Shown here piece by piece: positions 10,301-21,004 of a stretch of 44,837 nucleotides of DNA. Position 1 is the first letter of the stretch; every line of letters starts with the position of its first letter. The position numbers and the translations under genes are program-made. Origin of the DNA: Pedobacter sp. GTDB taxonomy: Bacteria > Bacteroidota > Bacteroidia > Sphingobacteriales > Sphingobacteriaceae. The notes under the pieces are model-generated. The model had not been told where the DNA came from. It made no database searches and saw nothing but the letters and a program-made list of their open reading frames with translations. The stretch spans positions 1 to 44,837 of the forward strand of contig JANXVH010000108.1 in the NCBI GenBank assembly GCA_025351765.1. The letters run 5' to 3'.

Positions 10301-11599
10301 TCTGTAACGGGTAAGATCATTATGACAAACAATATCCCTTATGGTTCATTCTTGTATGTTTTAGATGGTGCTAAAATTGAAAAAGGTGATAGGATTTGTT
10401 CATGGGATCCATATAATGCTGTAATTATCTCAGAATTTGCAGGTAAAATTGAATTTGATGCGATCGTAGAAGGTGTCACGTTTCGTGAAGAATCCGATGA
10501 GCAAACAGGTCACCGTGAGAAGGTAATCATTGATACACGCGATAAAACTAAAAACCCTTCTGTAAGAGTAGTAGATAAAAAGGGTGAATTGATCAGAAAC
10601 TACAATATTCCAGTTGGTGCGCACATTGCAATCGATGAAGGTGATATGGTTCAAACTGGTCAAATCCTAGTTAAAATTCCTCGTTCAACTGGTAAAACCA
10701 GGGATATTACGGGTGGTTTGCCGCGTGTAACTGAGTTATTTGAAGCGCGTAACCCATCTAATCCTGCTGTTGTTACTGAGATTGATGGAGTTGTAACTTT
10801 AGGTGGAGTTAAACGTGGTAATCGTGAGATGACGATCGAATCTAAAGACGGCGAAATTAAAAAGTACCTAGTTCCTCTGTCTAAACATATTCTTGTTCAG
10901 GATAATGACTTTGTTAAAGCTGGTATGCCACTATCTGATGGATCGATCTCACCTGCAGATATACTCGCTATTAAAGGACCTGCTGCAGTTCAGGAATATC
11001 TAGTTAACGGTATCCAAGAGGTATACCGTTTACAAGGTGTAAAAATCAATGATAAACATTTCGAGGTTATTGTACATCAGATGATGCAGAAGGTTCATAT
11101 CGAGGATCCGGGAGATACTGTTTTCTTAGAGAATAACTCTGTGGATCGTTGGGATTTTATGATTGAAAATGATGAAATATACGACAAGAAAGTTGTAGTT
11201 GAAGCTGGTGATTCAAACATAGTTAAACCTGGTCAGATACTCTCTTTGCGTAAATTGAGAGATGAAAATTCTCAATTGAAACGCAAGGATCTTAAACAAA
11301 TCGAAGTTCGTGATGCAAGACCTGCAACGGCGAGTTCTATTCTTCAAGGTATCACTAGAGCGTCATTAGGAACGAAATCATTCATATCTGCAGCTTCATT
11401 CCAGGAAACTACGAAAGTATTGAACGAAGCGGCTATTGCTGGTAAACGTGACAACATGCTTGGACTAAAAGAAAATGTTATTGTTGGCCACTTAATTCCC
11501 TCGGGAACCGGAGTGCGCGGATACGAACGTATCATTGTTGGATCTCAAGAAGAATACGATAAGTTATTAGCTTCTAAACAAGAAGAAATAGAAGCATAA
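7313..11599 (+). CDS. rpoC: DNA-directed RNA polymerase subunit beta'
   Basis: RpoC carries the catalytic magnesium of RNA polymerase. The 1428-residue protein has the N-terminal zinc site (C66, C68, C81, C84 in [20 protein letters not shown]), the active-site loop NADFDGD at residues 472-478 whose three aspartates bind Mg2+, and the second zinc region with [13 protein letters not shown]. The C-terminal part continues through the jaw and ends with [18 protein letters not shown]. Length is in the usual Bacteroidota range. It is separated from rpoB by a 99-base spacer with an inverted repeat and followed 20 bases later by a strong intrinsic terminator that closes the operon. Confidence 0.98.
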   Translation: MSYKKDNKLKSNFTSITISLASPEAILERSSGEVLKPETINYRTYKPERDGLFCERIFGPVKDYECHCGKYKRIRYKGIVCDRCGVEVTEKKVRRERMGHINLVVPVAHIWYFRSLPNKIGYLLGLPTKRLDLIIYYERYVVIQSGLMSDEGIQYMDFLTEEEYLDILDKLPKENQYLDDKDPNKFIAKMGAEALEDLLKRIDLDSLSYNLRHQAANETSQQRKNEALKRLQVVEAFRGSRTRIENNPEWMIIKIVPVIPPELRPLVPLEGGRFATSDLNDLYRRVIIRNNRLKRLIEIKAPEVILRNEKRMLQEAVDSLFDNSRKVNAVKTEGNRALKSLSDILKGKQGRFRQNLLGKRVDYSARSVIVVGPSLKLHECGLPKDMAAELFKPFIIRKMIERGIVKTVKSAKKIVDRKDPLVWDILENVLKGHPVLLNRAPTLHRLGIQSFQPKLVEGKAIQLHPLVCTAFNADFDGDQMAVHLPLGHAAILEAQVLMLAAHNILNPANGTPITVPSQDMVLGLYYITKGRRTDEGRIVKGQDSIFYSSEEVIIAYNEKRIDLHAFIKVKVNVKDGTGVIVNKLIETTVGRVLFNQMVPEEVGYINELLTKKSLRDIIGDVVKITGMARASRFLDDIKELGFQMAFRGGLSFNLQDVNIPVEKHTLLEQASAEVEEVRNNYNMGFITNNERYNQIIDIWTRINNRLTSFVMNQLSNDNQGFNSVYMMLDSGARGSKEQIRQLCGMRGLMAKPQKSGSGGEIIENPILSNFKEGLSVLEYFISTHGARKGLADTALKTADAGYLTRRLHDVAQDMIVNAEDCGTLRGMYTTALKDNEDIVEPLYDRLLGRISLHDVFNPLDGSLLVGAGQDIDEEIAKAIEESPLEGVEIRSVLTCENQRGVCALCYGRNLATGKRVQKGEAVGVIAAQSIGEPGTQLTLRTFHVGGTASNIAAESQIIAKFDGIIEFENVRTVSTKTDDGDTQIVLGRSGEFKIIESVTGKIIMTNNIPYGSFLYVLDGAKIEKGDRICSWDPYNAVIISEFAGKIEFDAIVEGVTFREESDEQTGHREKVIIDTRDKTKNPSVRVVDKKGELIRNYNIPVGAHIAIDEGDMVQTGQILVKIPRSTGKTRDITGGLPRVTELFEARNPSNPAVVTEIDGVVTLGGVKRGNREMTIESKDGEIKKYLVPLSKHILVQDNDFVKAGMPLSDGSISPADILAIKGPAAVQEYLVNGIQEVYRLQGVKINDKHFEVIVHQMMQKVHIEDPGDTVFLENNSVDRWDFMIENDEIYDKKVVVEAGDSNIVKPGQILSLRKLRDENSQLKRKDLKQIEVRDARPATASSILQGITRASLGTKSFISAASFQETTKVLNEAAIAGKRDNMLGLKENVIVGHLIPSGTGVRGYERIIVGSQEEYDKLLASKQEEIEA

Positions 11600-11618
11600 T
11601 ATTTGATGCTATTATGTC

Positions 11619-11651
11619 AAGTCCCCCTTCGTAAAGTCGGGGGACTTTTTT
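11619..11651 (+). terminator. Intrinsic terminator after rpoC
   Basis: A 9-bp GC-rich stem (AAGTCCCCC at 11619-11627 with GGGGGACTT at 11639-11647) is followed by a run of T ending at 11651. This is a textbook Rho-independent terminator and marks the end of the secE-rpoC operon. Confidence 0.92.
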
Positions 11652-11707
11652 GTAAATTTAAGGAGTTCAAACCGCCACATTTAAGAATAAAAAATTAGTT
11701 TTGTTAT

Positions 11708-12022
11708 ATGGAAGAAGAAAATCAGGACAACCAACTAAATATTGAACTTTCTGAAGAAGTAGCGGAAGGTATTTTTTCCAATTTGGCTATCATTACGCAT
11801 TCTAATACTGAGTTTGTTCTGGATTTTATTAGAGTAATGCCGGGTGTACCTAAGGCTCGGGTTAAATCAAGAATTATTTTGACTCCAGAGCATGCAAAGC
11901 GATTACTTGGGGCCATTCAGGATAATATTGAAAAGTACGAAGCTATAAACGGCAGGATAAAAACACAGGAGGAGCCTCCTGGTTTTCCTATGAATTTTGG
12001 TGGGCCTACTGCACAGGCCTAG
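11708..12022 (+). CDS. DUF3467 family protein
   Basis: This 104-residue cytoplasmic protein matches the DUF3467 family as I know it. The pattern is an N-terminal acidic segment, then EGIFSNLAIITHSNTEFVLDF, then a conserved PGVPKARVKSRIILTPEHAKRLL core, and a short Gly/Pro-rich tail. Its function is not established. It sits just after the rpoC terminator, a placement I associate with Bacteroidota. Its 3' end overlaps that of the convergent miaA gene by 17 bases. A TAnnTTTG-like box at 11696-11703 lies almost against the ATG, but I see no matching upstream TTG, so the promoter is unclear. Confidence 0.85.
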   Translation: MEEENQDNQLNIELSEEVAEGIFSNLAIITHSNTEFVLDFIRVMPGVPKARVKSRIILTPEHAKRLLGAIQDNIEKYEAINGRIKTQEEPPGFPMNFGGPTAQA

Positions 12023-12926
12023 ATAAAATTTCTGTTATATGGGTAATCACTTCATCCAAATGGTTTGGTTCAAACCATTTGGTATTGTCGTCTTTTCTGA
12101 ACCAGGTTAGCTGCCGTTTTGCGAATCTTCTTGTGTTTTGTTTAATTTGATCAGTAGCTTCTTGCAGGGTTATCTCCCCGTCAAGGTATTTAAATAGTTC
12201 TGAGTAACCTACAGTATTTAGGGCATTTAGATTTCTATATTCATAGAGTTTTTTTACCTCATCTAATAACCCCTGTTCCATCATTTGATCTACCCGGTTG
12301 TTGATACGGTGATACAGTTCGCTGCGATCTGCAGTTAGACCTATCTTGATGACGTTAAAAGTCCGATTTTTCTTGGTATTTGTTAAATATGATGAAAGCT
12401 TTTCTCCTGTTGATAAGTAAAATTCCAACCCCCTTATCATTCGTTGTGGGTTAGATTGATCAACTTTCGCAAAATATTCTGGGTCTATAGTATTTAATTC
12501 TTTCCTTAAATACGGAACTCCATGTTTCGCAAACTCTGCATTCAATTTTTCTCTTATCAAAAGATCTGTAGTCGGTAAATTGTCAAGGCCATTACAGACA
12601 GCATTTATATAAAGACCTGAACCTCCAACTAGTATTCCAATATTTTTCTTGAGGAACAACAAATCTATGGCCGCAATTGCTTGGATTTCAAAGTCACCTG
12701 GGCTGAAAAATTCCTGAATGCTATGGGAGTCGATAAAATGGTGTGGTGCCGATGCTAACTCTTCAGATGAAGGTTTGGCCGTACCAATATTCATTTCCCT
12801 AAAAAATTGCCGTGAATCTGCAGAGATGATTTCAGTATCAAAATATTGAGCTAAACGGATGGACAAAGCTGTTTTCCCGATGGCCGTAGGGCCGACAATT
12901 ACAATGAGAAATTTGCCTTGCACCAT
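12006..12926 (-). CDS. miaA: tRNA dimethylallyltransferase MiaA
   Basis: MiaA transfers a dimethylallyl group to N6 of adenosine 37 in tRNAs reading codons that start with U. The 306-residue protein has the P-loop GPTAIGKTA at residues 12-20, the substrate-binding ISADSRQFF segment at 34-42, HHFID near 62-66, and the C-terminal QNTRRFAKRQLTWFRKD typical of the family. It is the last gene of a minus-strand run and starts 8 bases after the pRiA4b ORF-3-like gene. Its 3' end overlaps the convergent DUF3467 gene by 17 bases. Length is standard. The substrate may include the tRNA-Trp at 224-294, whose anticodon is followed by A. Confidence 0.96.
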   Translation of the reverse strand: MVQGKFLIVIVGPTAIGKTALSIRLAQYFDTEIISADSRQFFREMNIGTAKPSSEELASAPHHFIDSHSIQEFFSPGDFEIQAIAAIDLLFLKKNIGILVGGSGLYINAVCNGLDNLPTTDLLIREKLNAEFAKHGVPYLRKELNTIDPEYFAKVDQSNPQRMIRGLEFYLSTGEKLSSYLTNTKKNRTFNVIKIGLTADRSELYHRINNRVDQMMEQGLLDEVKKLYEYRNLNALNTVGYSELFKYLDGEITLQEATDQIKQNTRRFAKRQLTWFRKDDNTKWFEPNHLDEVITHITEILSRPVQ

Positions 12927-12934
12927 ATCAAATA

Positions 12935-13582
12935 CTAGTAGTCGTCCTTATATTCCTCATCCTCGTAGCCGTCATTGTCAGCAAACTCATCTGTCTCCTC
13001 AACATCATGCTCCTCACTCTCCTCACTTTTAACTTCTGTATTGATTCCTCTGCCTCCCATTGCTTCCAGTTCTTCGGTATCCTCTGGGACGAAATTCATT
13101 TCATTAAGGAAATCGAAATCAGAAGAAACAGGATTAGAAGAAACGGCTACAGTATCAAAATTGTTCTTGTTGATTACCCTAGGAGCTTCTCCCAGACTTT
13201 TTACTAAGAAAGGATATTCTATGCTAGGGTCAGTATGTAGAATGATCTTGATCAGTTCTACATGAAAATCAAACGGCCTATCAAAATTATATATGTAATA
13301 GAATTTCTGATGCGGATCCTCTATAAAACTGCTTAGCTTTGAATTTTCCATTAAGGCGACTCCTCTATCAGTTCTGCGTTGATTGGGTAAATAGGTAATT
13401 TCATCGCCTTTTATCCAATTATCTGTACTCACATAGAAAGAAGAAGATTTTTCTGATGAATACCCTGTTGAGCGATGAATCGCTTTATGCAAATCTTCAA
13501 AAGTTTGCGTTGACTTAATATCAATTTCTCTTACTACTTCATCGAAATCTTCGAAACTTATTCTGAATCTATAAATTGCCAT
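12935..13582 (-). CDS. Plasmid pRiA4b ORF-3-like domain protein with acidic tail
   Basis: The 215-residue protein begins with a small alpha/beta domain (about 1-125, MAIYRFRISFEDFDEVVREI...) resembling the pRiA4b ORF-3 family, whose function is unknown. Residues 165-215 form a strongly acidic low-complexity tail rich in Glu and Asp, ending in DEEYKDDY. No catalytic motif, signal peptide or membrane segment is visible. It lies between the CCA-adding enzyme (57 bases upstream) and miaA (8 bases downstream) on the same strand. This suggests stable co-expression with tRNA-processing genes, although a functional link is only inferred from position. Confidence 0.75.
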   Translation of the reverse strand: MAIYRFRISFEDFDEVVREIDIKSTQTFEDLHKAIHRSTGYSSEKSSSFYVSTDNWIKGDEITYLPNQRRTDRGVALMENSKLSSFIEDPHQKFYYIYNFDRPFDFHVELIKIILHTDPSIEYPFLVKSLGEAPRVINKNNFDTVAVSSNPVSSDFDFLNEMNFVPEDTEELEAMGGRGINTEVKSEESEEHDVEETDEFADNDGYEDEEYKDDY

Positions 13583-13639
13583 CTGAGCTTGCTTTCCAGC
13601 TATAAAATTAAAAAATAAAATATACTTTGTAAAATAGAA

Positions 13640-15049
13640 TTATTTGGTTGAATAAGTGAGGCCGATTTCCCTGGCTTTTTTTATTAGAAAGGTTAATGCC
13701 TCATCGTAGGTGTTTGTTATCTCTCCCTCTAATATAGCTTCTCTAATCGCATTTTTTAATACTCCTACTTCTTTTCCGGCCCTAAGATCAAATATCCTCA
13801 TAATATCATCACCAGTAACAGGAGGTTGCCAATTTCTGATCTTGTCCCGTTCCTCAACATCTTTGAGCTTCTGTTTTACAAGTTCGAAATTGTTACGGTA
13901 CTTTTTAACCTTATATTCGTTCTTGGTAGTAATATCGGCGTTACATAGTATCATAAGTGCTTGTATATCTTCACCAGCATCAAATAAAAGCCGACGAACC
14001 GCTGAATCTGTAACCACTTCCTGAGCAAGTACAATTGGGCGGAGGTGTAATTGTACAAGCTTTTGCACCAATTTCATCTTGTCGTGTAAAGGGAGCTTCA
14101 ATTGCGAAAAAATTTGTGGCACCATCCGTGCACCTTTGTCTTCATGACCGTGAAATGTCCAGCCATGACCTACTTCGAAGCGCTTAGTGGGAGGCTTGGC
14201 TATATCGTGCAGAATAGCAGCCCAGCGAATCCAAAGATCATCAGTTACCTCACAAATATTGTCGAGCACTTGTAATGTATGATAGAAATTATCCTTGTGT
14301 CCTTTCCCCTGAATAATTTCTACGCCATAAAGGGCATACATCTGAGGGAAAATAAGTTGAAGCAAGCCGGTATCAAAAAGATAATTAAATCCGATAGAAG
14401 GTCGCGGAGAGAGAATAATTTTATTTAACTCATCGGTAACCCGTTCTTTAGAAACAATATTTATTCGATCTTTTTGGATCTTGATAGCATTAATTGAACG
14501 CTGGTCTATAGAAAAATTCAGCTGTGATGCAAAACGAATCGCCCTTAACATTCTTAAAGGGTCATCTGAAAATGTTATTTCCGGGTCGAGCGGCGTTTTT
14601 ATCAATTTACCATCCAGATCTTTTAGACCACCAAAAGGATCTACGAGTTGGCTGTAATTATTTTTATTTAAAGAGATAGCCAGCGCATTAATAGTGAAAT
14701 CTCTTCTTAGCTGATCATCTTCAATGGTGCCATTCTCCACAATAGGTTTGCGCGAATTTGCCCTGTAACTTTCTTTTCTGGCGCCTACAAACTCAATTTC
14801 TAAATCTTTAAATTTGAGCATAGCAGTGCCGAAATTTTTGAATACGGCAACTTTTGTTTTAAGAGCGACGCCAATAAGTTCAGCAAAATCAATCCCATTT
14901 CCCAATACCACAATATCGATGTCTTTAGATGGTCTTTGCAGAAAAATGTCTCTTACATAACCCCCAATTACATATACTTCGGTGCTGTGTAAATTTGCGA
15001 TTTCTGCAATAACCTTGAAAATAGGATGTTGTAAATATTTTTCCATCAC
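13640..15049 (-). CDS. cca: CCA tRNA nucleotidyltransferase with HD domain
   Basis: This enzyme adds or repairs the 3' CCA end of tRNA. The 469-residue protein has the class II nucleotidyltransferase head with GGYVRD at residues 29-34 and the metal-binding D43/D45 pair in KDIDIVV. It also has RRDFTINAL at 115-123, the neck/body segment SDDPLRMLRAIRFA near 161-174, and a C-terminal HD phosphohydrolase domain with the HD pair at 281-282 and GWTFHGHEDKGA nearby. The encoded tRNA-Trp lacks CCA, so such an enzyme is required. The first codon is ATGATG, so either methionine may be used. It lies 23 bases after the tsaC-like gene in the same run. Confidence 0.93.
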   Translation of the reverse strand: MMEKYLQHPIFKVIAEIANLHSTEVYVIGGYVRDIFLQRPSKDIDIVVLGNGIDFAELIGVALKTKVAVFKNFGTAMLKFKDLEIEFVGARKESYRANSRKPIVENGTIEDDQLRRDFTINALAISLNKNNYSQLVDPFGGLKDLDGKLIKTPLDPEITFSDDPLRMLRAIRFASQLNFSIDQRSINAIKIQKDRINIVSKERVTDELNKIILSPRPSIGFNYLFDTGLLQLIFPQMYALYGVEIIQGKGHKDNFYHTLQVLDNICEVTDDLWIRWAAILHDIAKPPTKRFEVGHGWTFHGHEDKGARMVPQIFSQLKLPLHDKMKLVQKLVQLHLRPIVLAQEVVTDSAVRRLLFDAGEDIQALMILCNADITTKNEYKVKKYRNNFELVKQKLKDVEERDKIRNWQPPVTGDDIMRIFDLRAGKEVGVLKNAIREAILEGEITNTYDEALTFLIKKAREIGLTYSTK

Positions 15050-15072
15050 TCGGTTTGCAAAAGTACAAAAAC

Positions 15073-15639
15073 TTACCTTCTAATGAATGAGAATTGCCCA
15101 CCTGATCCAATTTTGATTATTGTTGAAGGCTTTTTCGGAGTAGTGATCTCCTGCTCTAGATAAATAATACAGTCTACCTGATTTTTGATTTCGCTACTGA
15201 TTTCATCAAACCCCCTAGGGCTGGGATTGCCGCTTAAGTTAGCTGAAGTAGAAGTAATGGGTTTCCTGAATCTCTGGATCAATTGCTGACAAAAATCGTG
15301 TTTCGGGATCCTAATCCCTACAGACCCGTCTTTGTTAATAACATTTTTAGCTAAATTCTTTGCTCCTGAAAAAATCAATGTAAGCGGGTTTTCCGCATAT
15401 TCAATCAAATCGTAAGCAACATCAGGAACATCGGTAACATAGCTCTTGATTTTGCTATCAGCATCAAGTAATATAATAAAACTTTTATCTTCAGATCTTC
15501 CCTTAATGCTATTTATTTTTGCCACAGCATCCTCATTTGTAGCATCACAGCCTAATCCCCAAATAGTATCAGTAGGATATAAGATGATCCCTCCATTTTT
15601 TAGAGTATTTAATGCTTTTTCTATTTCTATCCGAAACAT
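15073..15639 (-). CDS. tsaC: Threonylcarbamoyl-AMP synthase (Sua5/YciO/YrdC family)
   Basis: This family makes threonylcarbamoyl-AMP from threonine, bicarbonate and ATP, the first step of the t6A37 modification of ANN-reading tRNAs. The 188-residue sequence has YPTDTIWGLGCDA at about 21-33, the KGRSEDKSFIIL segment that binds nucleotide, SVGIRIP, and STSANLSG near the C-terminal third, all family signatures. It has the short YrdC-only form without the extra Sua5 domain. It lies 12 bases after the glycosyltransferase and 23 bases before cca. YciO-like paralogs share the fold, so the exact enzyme assignment is probable rather than certain. Confidence 0.88.
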   Translation of the reverse strand: MFRIEIEKALNTLKNGGIILYPTDTIWGLGCDATNEDAVAKINSIKGRSEDKSFIILLDADSKIKSYVTDVPDVAYDLIEYAENPLTLIFSGAKNLAKNVINKDGSVGIRIPKHDFCQQLIQRFRKPITSTSANLSGNPSPRGFDEISSEIKNQVDCIIYLEQEITTPKKPSTIIKIGSGGQFSFIRR

Positions 15640-15651
15640 TGGTTGATTATA

Positions 15652-16770
15652 TTAATTATTAATTACTTTTTTGTAAAGCGACATCATCTGCGCAGAAATT
15701 GAGTCATTATTAAATTTCTCGACAAAATGCAAGCCTGCGGTTATCATTTTTTCTTTCAAAACTCCATTATCCAATATCGTGTTAATGGCAGTAGCGAATC
15801 CCAAATTATCGTTTGGATTTACATATATACTATTTTCCCCTCCTGCCTCTTCAAGGCAAGATCCAGTGGCAGCTACTACTGGTAGTGCTGAATACAACGC
15901 TTCTATGATAGGAATACCAAAACCTTCATAGATTGACGGGTATACAAATACACTAGCTAATCGATAAATGACTGGCAAGTCATTAAAGGGAACGTTTTTT
16001 AAAAATATAACCCGGTTTTGCAGACTTAGCTTTTCAATTTCTTGTCTTACTAAATCCGCGTAAGCGGTGTCTTTGCCAATAACTACTAATTTATATTGTT
16101 GATGAATACGTGGTAACGCACGAATCACTGCAATAAGATTTTTCCTTATTTCTATTGTGCCTACGTTGAGAATGAAATTATCTGGGAGCTGATATTTGCT
16201 TTTAATTGCATCTTTAGTGGCATCGCTAACTTTAGTTTTGAAAATATTATCACAGCTCTGATAAACAACTTCTATTTTATCAGAGCTTACTTTGAAAAAT
16301 CTGATAATATCTTGCTTAGTTTGCTCACTAATTGCAACAATTTTATCCGCGTATTTACAGGCGTATTCGATTTTTTTTTTATAAATAAACCTGTCAATTA
16401 GGCTAAATTGCTTCGGAAAGAGCAAAAATATCAAGTCATGAATGGTAACTATTGATGGAATTTTAATGGCATGAAGTCCAATAGGTATTTCATGACTTAA
16501 GCCATGAAACAGGTCAATTTTATTATCTAATATTTGTTTTTTAACGCCTAACGATCTCCACCAAGGCGATGAAGTGCGCGGTAAGATTAAAGATATATTA
16601 ACAGGCTCAAAGAACTTGTCAATTTGAGGATTACTCTTTAAACCTGGAGTAAAAACAAAATATTGGTTTTCTGGAAATTTGCTAGCAAGCTGACTAATCA
16701 AAGAACGGCTATAATTGCCTAGTCCAGTTAAGTTATTTGCTGCGCGCTTCCCCTCGAAACCAATATTCAT
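15652..16770 (-). CDS. Family 4 glycosyltransferase
   Basis: The 372-residue protein has the two-Rossmann GT-B layout. The N-terminal part begins MNIGFEGKRAANNLTGLGNY, with a glycine-rich loop. The C-terminal half has NVGTIEIRKNL and the EX7E motif in YEGFGIPIIEAL, typical of GT4 enzymes that use nucleotide sugars and retain anomeric configuration. The acceptor and donor cannot be read from sequence; cell-surface polysaccharide or lipid glycosylation is likely. No signal peptide is present, so it acts on the cytoplasmic side. It is encoded 4 bases after dapD and 12 bases before the tsaC-like gene, so it is probably co-transcribed with them. Confidence 0.9.
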   Translation of the reverse strand: MNIGFEGKRAANNLTGLGNYSRSLISQLASKFPENQYFVFTPGLKSNPQIDKFFEPVNISLILPRTSSPWWRSLGVKKQILDNKIDLFHGLSHEIPIGLHAIKIPSIVTIHDLIFLLFPKQFSLIDRFIYKKKIEYACKYADKIVAISEQTKQDIIRFFKVSSDKIEVVYQSCDNIFKTKVSDATKDAIKSKYQLPDNFILNVGTIEIRKNLIAVIRALPRIHQQYKLVVIGKDTAYADLVRQEIEKLSLQNRVIFLKNVPFNDLPVIYRLASVFVYPSIYEGFGIPIIEALYSALPVVAATGSCLEEAGGENSIYVNPNDNLGFATAINTILDNGVLKEKMITAGLHFVEKFNNDSISAQMMSLYKKVINN

Positions 16771-16774
16771 TATG

Positions 16775-17593
16775 CTATACAGCTACGTTATTTTCTCTTA
16801 ACGCATTATTGAGAGAGGTTTTCTTGTCAGTAGATTCCTTACGCTGACCTATTATCAATGCACAAGGCACATGATATTCACCAGCAGGAAATTTCTTAGC
16901 ATAGGTGCCAGGTATCACAACTGAACGTGCAGGCACAATTCCTCTATATTCTTTTGGAGTTGACCCGGTTATATCAATAATTTTAGTTGATGCCGTAAGC
17001 ACTACATTTGCACCCAGAACAGCTTCAGTTTCAACTTTAACACCCTCTACTACAATTGCACGTGACCCGATAAAGCAATTATCTTCAATAATTACAGGAG
17101 CGGCTTGTATGGGTTCTAGTACACCACCAATACCGACACCGCCACTAAGATGTACGTTTTTGCCAATTTGAGCACAAGAACCAACTGTGGCCCATGTATC
17201 CACCATGGTACCTTCGTCAACATAGGCTCCAATGTTTACGTAAGATGGCATCATAATTACACCTTTGGCCAAATAAGCACCATACCTTGCGCTTGCACCA
17301 GGTACAACCCTAACACCCAATTCTTTGTAGTTAGTTTTTAGTTTCATTTTATCATGAAATACAAAGGGCCCAACCTCAGTAATTTTCATCTGTCTGATAG
17401 GGAAATAAAGAATAACAGCTTTTTTAATCCATTCATTTATGCCCCATGAGTTTAATATAGGTTGCGCAACGCGCATTTCACCCTTATCAAGCTGCATAAT
17501 TACTGTTTCAATTGCCTCGCAATATTCATTATATTCCAATAAAGTTCTGTCATCCCAAGCGGCTTCTACTAACTTTTTTAATTCTGCAATCAT
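16775..17593 (-). CDS. dapD: 2,3,4,5-tetrahydropyridine-2,6-dicarboxylate N-succinyltransferase
   Basis: DapD succinylates tetrahydrodipicolinate in the lysine and meso-diaminopimelate pathway, feeding peptidoglycan. The 272-residue length is typical. The middle of the protein (about residues 100-210) is a left-handed beta-helix built of hexapeptide repeats. Family segments include MMPSYVNIGAYVDEGTMVDTW, GSCAQIGKNVHLSGGVGIGG and IIEDNCFIGSRAIVVEGV. The N-terminal domain contains FPIRQMKITEVGPFVFHDK. It is the first gene of the six-gene minus-strand run, divergent from the hslR-like gene across a 99-base gap that must hold both promoters. Confidence 0.95.
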   Translation of the reverse strand: MIAELKKLVEAAWDDRTLLEYNEYCEAIETVIMQLDKGEMRVAQPILNSWGINEWIKKAVILYFPIRQMKITEVGPFVFHDKMKLKTNYKELGVRVVPGASARYGAYLAKGVIMMPSYVNIGAYVDEGTMVDTWATVGSCAQIGKNVHLSGGVGIGGVLEPIQAAPVIIEDNCFIGSRAIVVEGVKVETEAVLGANVVLTASTKIIDITGSTPKEYRGIVPARSVVIPGTYAKKFPAGEYHVPCALIIGQRKESTDKKTSLNNALRENNVAV

Positions 17594-17692
17594 TTTAATA
17601 TTTTAATTTTTGACAAAATAAATGAATTTTATGTATCTAACGTTCTTTTCGGTGCATAATGTTGTTTTTTTGTTGCTTATTTTTGAAATCTT

Positions 17693-18091
17693 ATGACTGA
17701 AAAAGAGAAACTCAGGATCGATAAATACCTTTGGGCAATCCGGCTATTTAAAACACGGAGTCTTGCAACAGAGGCTTGCAAAGCTGGAAGGGTGAAATTG
17801 AAGGGTCAAAATCTTAAGCCTTCCGCAATCGTAAAGGCTGGTGATGTATATCAGGTATCAAAAGGGATCGAAAAAAAAGTGATAGAAGTGGTAGAGCTTT
17901 TATACAATAGGGTCGAATCTAAAATTGCTGTTACCAAGTATATAGACATCACGCCCCAGGAAGAAACTCACGCCTTTAAATCTATGTTCCATGCGCCAGC
18001 ACTAAAGCGCGACAGAGGAACAGGACGGCCAACAAAAAAAGATAGAAGAGATACTGACGACCTGATCGATGGGTTGCACAAGGAGAACTAG
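17693..18091 (+). CDS. hslR: S4-domain RNA-binding protein, Hsp15-like
   Basis: The 132-residue protein has an N-terminal S4 RNA-binding domain (LRIDKYLWAIRLFKTRSLATEACKAG region, residues 7-35). A short strand-rich part follows, then a basic C-terminal tail (KRDRGTGRPTKKDRRD). This is the layout of Hsp15, which in Escherichia coli binds free 50S subunits carrying a nascent chain and helps recycle stalled ribosomes. No signal peptide is present. The gene is alone on the plus strand and ends at a palindromic terminator shared with the convergent OmpH-like gene. The Hsp15 role is inferred from family similarity. Confidence 0.85.
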   Translation: MTEKEKLRIDKYLWAIRLFKTRSLATEACKAGRVKLKGQNLKPSAIVKAGDVYQVSKGIEKKVIEVVELLYNRVESKIAVTKYIDITPQEETHAFKSMFHAPALKRDRGTGRPTKKDRRDTDDLIDGLHKEN

Positions 18092-18107
18092 AGAGTTAAT
18101 GTTAAAG

Positions 18108-18133
18108 AAAGGCCCGGAAATTTCCAGGCCTTT
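18108..18133. terminator. Bidirectional terminator between hslR and OmpH-like gene
   Basis: AAAGGCCCGGAAA (18108-18120) pairs with TTTCCAGGCCTTT (18121-18133) except for one internal mismatch. Both ends supply short A or T runs, so it can work for either converging transcript. Confidence 0.75.
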
Positions 18134-18149
18134 ACATCAGGCTAATAAA

Positions 18150-18737
18150 TTACTTCTTATAAGCTTCATTTAAGCCAATAATAGCTTCGCTAGTTACATC
18201 AAGACTTTGATCAGCAAATAAAATATCACTGCTGCCTTTTGAATATTTTAATACCATTTTAAAACCTTTTTTCTTGGCATAAGTTTTAAGGTACTCAGCT
18301 ATTTTATCATACAGCTTCTCGTTTTCTGAAGCTTGTTCAGTTTGCAATGCAGCACTTGCGTTTTGCTGATATGCTTGTAATTCCTGTTGCTTTCTGCCTA
18401 ATCTTTGCTCCGTTGCAGCACGCTGATCTGCGGGTAATGTATTTGCTTGTTGCTGATACTGTGCTACTTCCCGTTGATAGGCCTGAGCTTTAGAAGCCAT
18501 GTCTTCCTGAGCCTTTTTTGCTTTAACTTCAAGTTTTTGATTAACGTCTTTAAAATACTGATACTTGGTCAATAAAGAATCTGAATTTACATAGACGATT
18601 TTCTCATTGTCAGGAACAGCAACTGTTTCTGTCTTCGAACCTGCTGCAGGTGCAACATCTTTGTTTTGACATGCAGACATTACAGAAACGATGACTGCCG
18701 CGGTAGCGATACTGCTAAATTTTGTTGTTATTTTCAT
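18150..18737 (-). CDS. OmpH/Skp-like periplasmic chaperone, predicted lipoprotein
   Basis: The 195-residue protein starts with a signal peptide ending in the lipobox VMSAC (cysteine 23), so it is probably lipid-anchored. The mature part has a long charged coiled-coil stretch (about 65-150), rich in Lys, Gln and Ala. It finishes with a short conserved domain YAKKKGFKMVLKYSKGSSDI. This is the Skp/OmpH layout; Skp trimers hold unfolded outer-membrane proteins in the periplasm. Classical Skp is soluble, so the lipid anchor is a variant feature. It is a monocistronic unit, convergent with hslR and divergent from gyrB. Confidence 0.85.
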   Translation of the reverse strand: MKITTKFSSIATAAVIVSVMSACQNKDVAPAAGSKTETVAVPDNEKIVYVNSDSLLTKYQYFKDVNQKLEVKAKKAQEDMASKAQAYQREVAQYQQQANTLPADQRAATEQRLGRKQQELQAYQQNASAALQTEQASENEKLYDKIAEYLKTYAKKKGFKMVLKYSKGSSDILFADQSLDVTSEAIIGLNEAYKK

Positions 18738-18945
18738 TTGATTTTTTAAAATTAAGAAGCCTTAAATGCTTCTAAAATACTTTTTTCTTGTGTTTTTTAA
18801 TAGGCCTTTCTAATGCCATTTTTTTACTCTAAAATGCTAAAGTTAAACAAATATAAAATTTCAAATTTAGTATCCTAAACAACTCTAATTTTTAGGATGG
18901 TTTTCGGTAATTTACGTTCAAATAGTTATTAACATATAACTGTAA

Positions 18946-20952
<2,007 letters not shown>

Positions 20953-20970
20953 TCTCTAGCTTCATAAATC

Positions 20971-21004
20971 AAAGGCGCCTCTACCAAGAAGCGCCTTTTT
21001 TTAT
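20971..21004 (+). terminator. Intrinsic terminator after gyrB
   Basis: AAAGGCGC (20971-20978) pairs with GCGCCTTT (20991-20998), followed by a run of T to about 21002. The T run overlaps the stop codon of the convergent DUF4419 gene. Confidence 0.88.
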
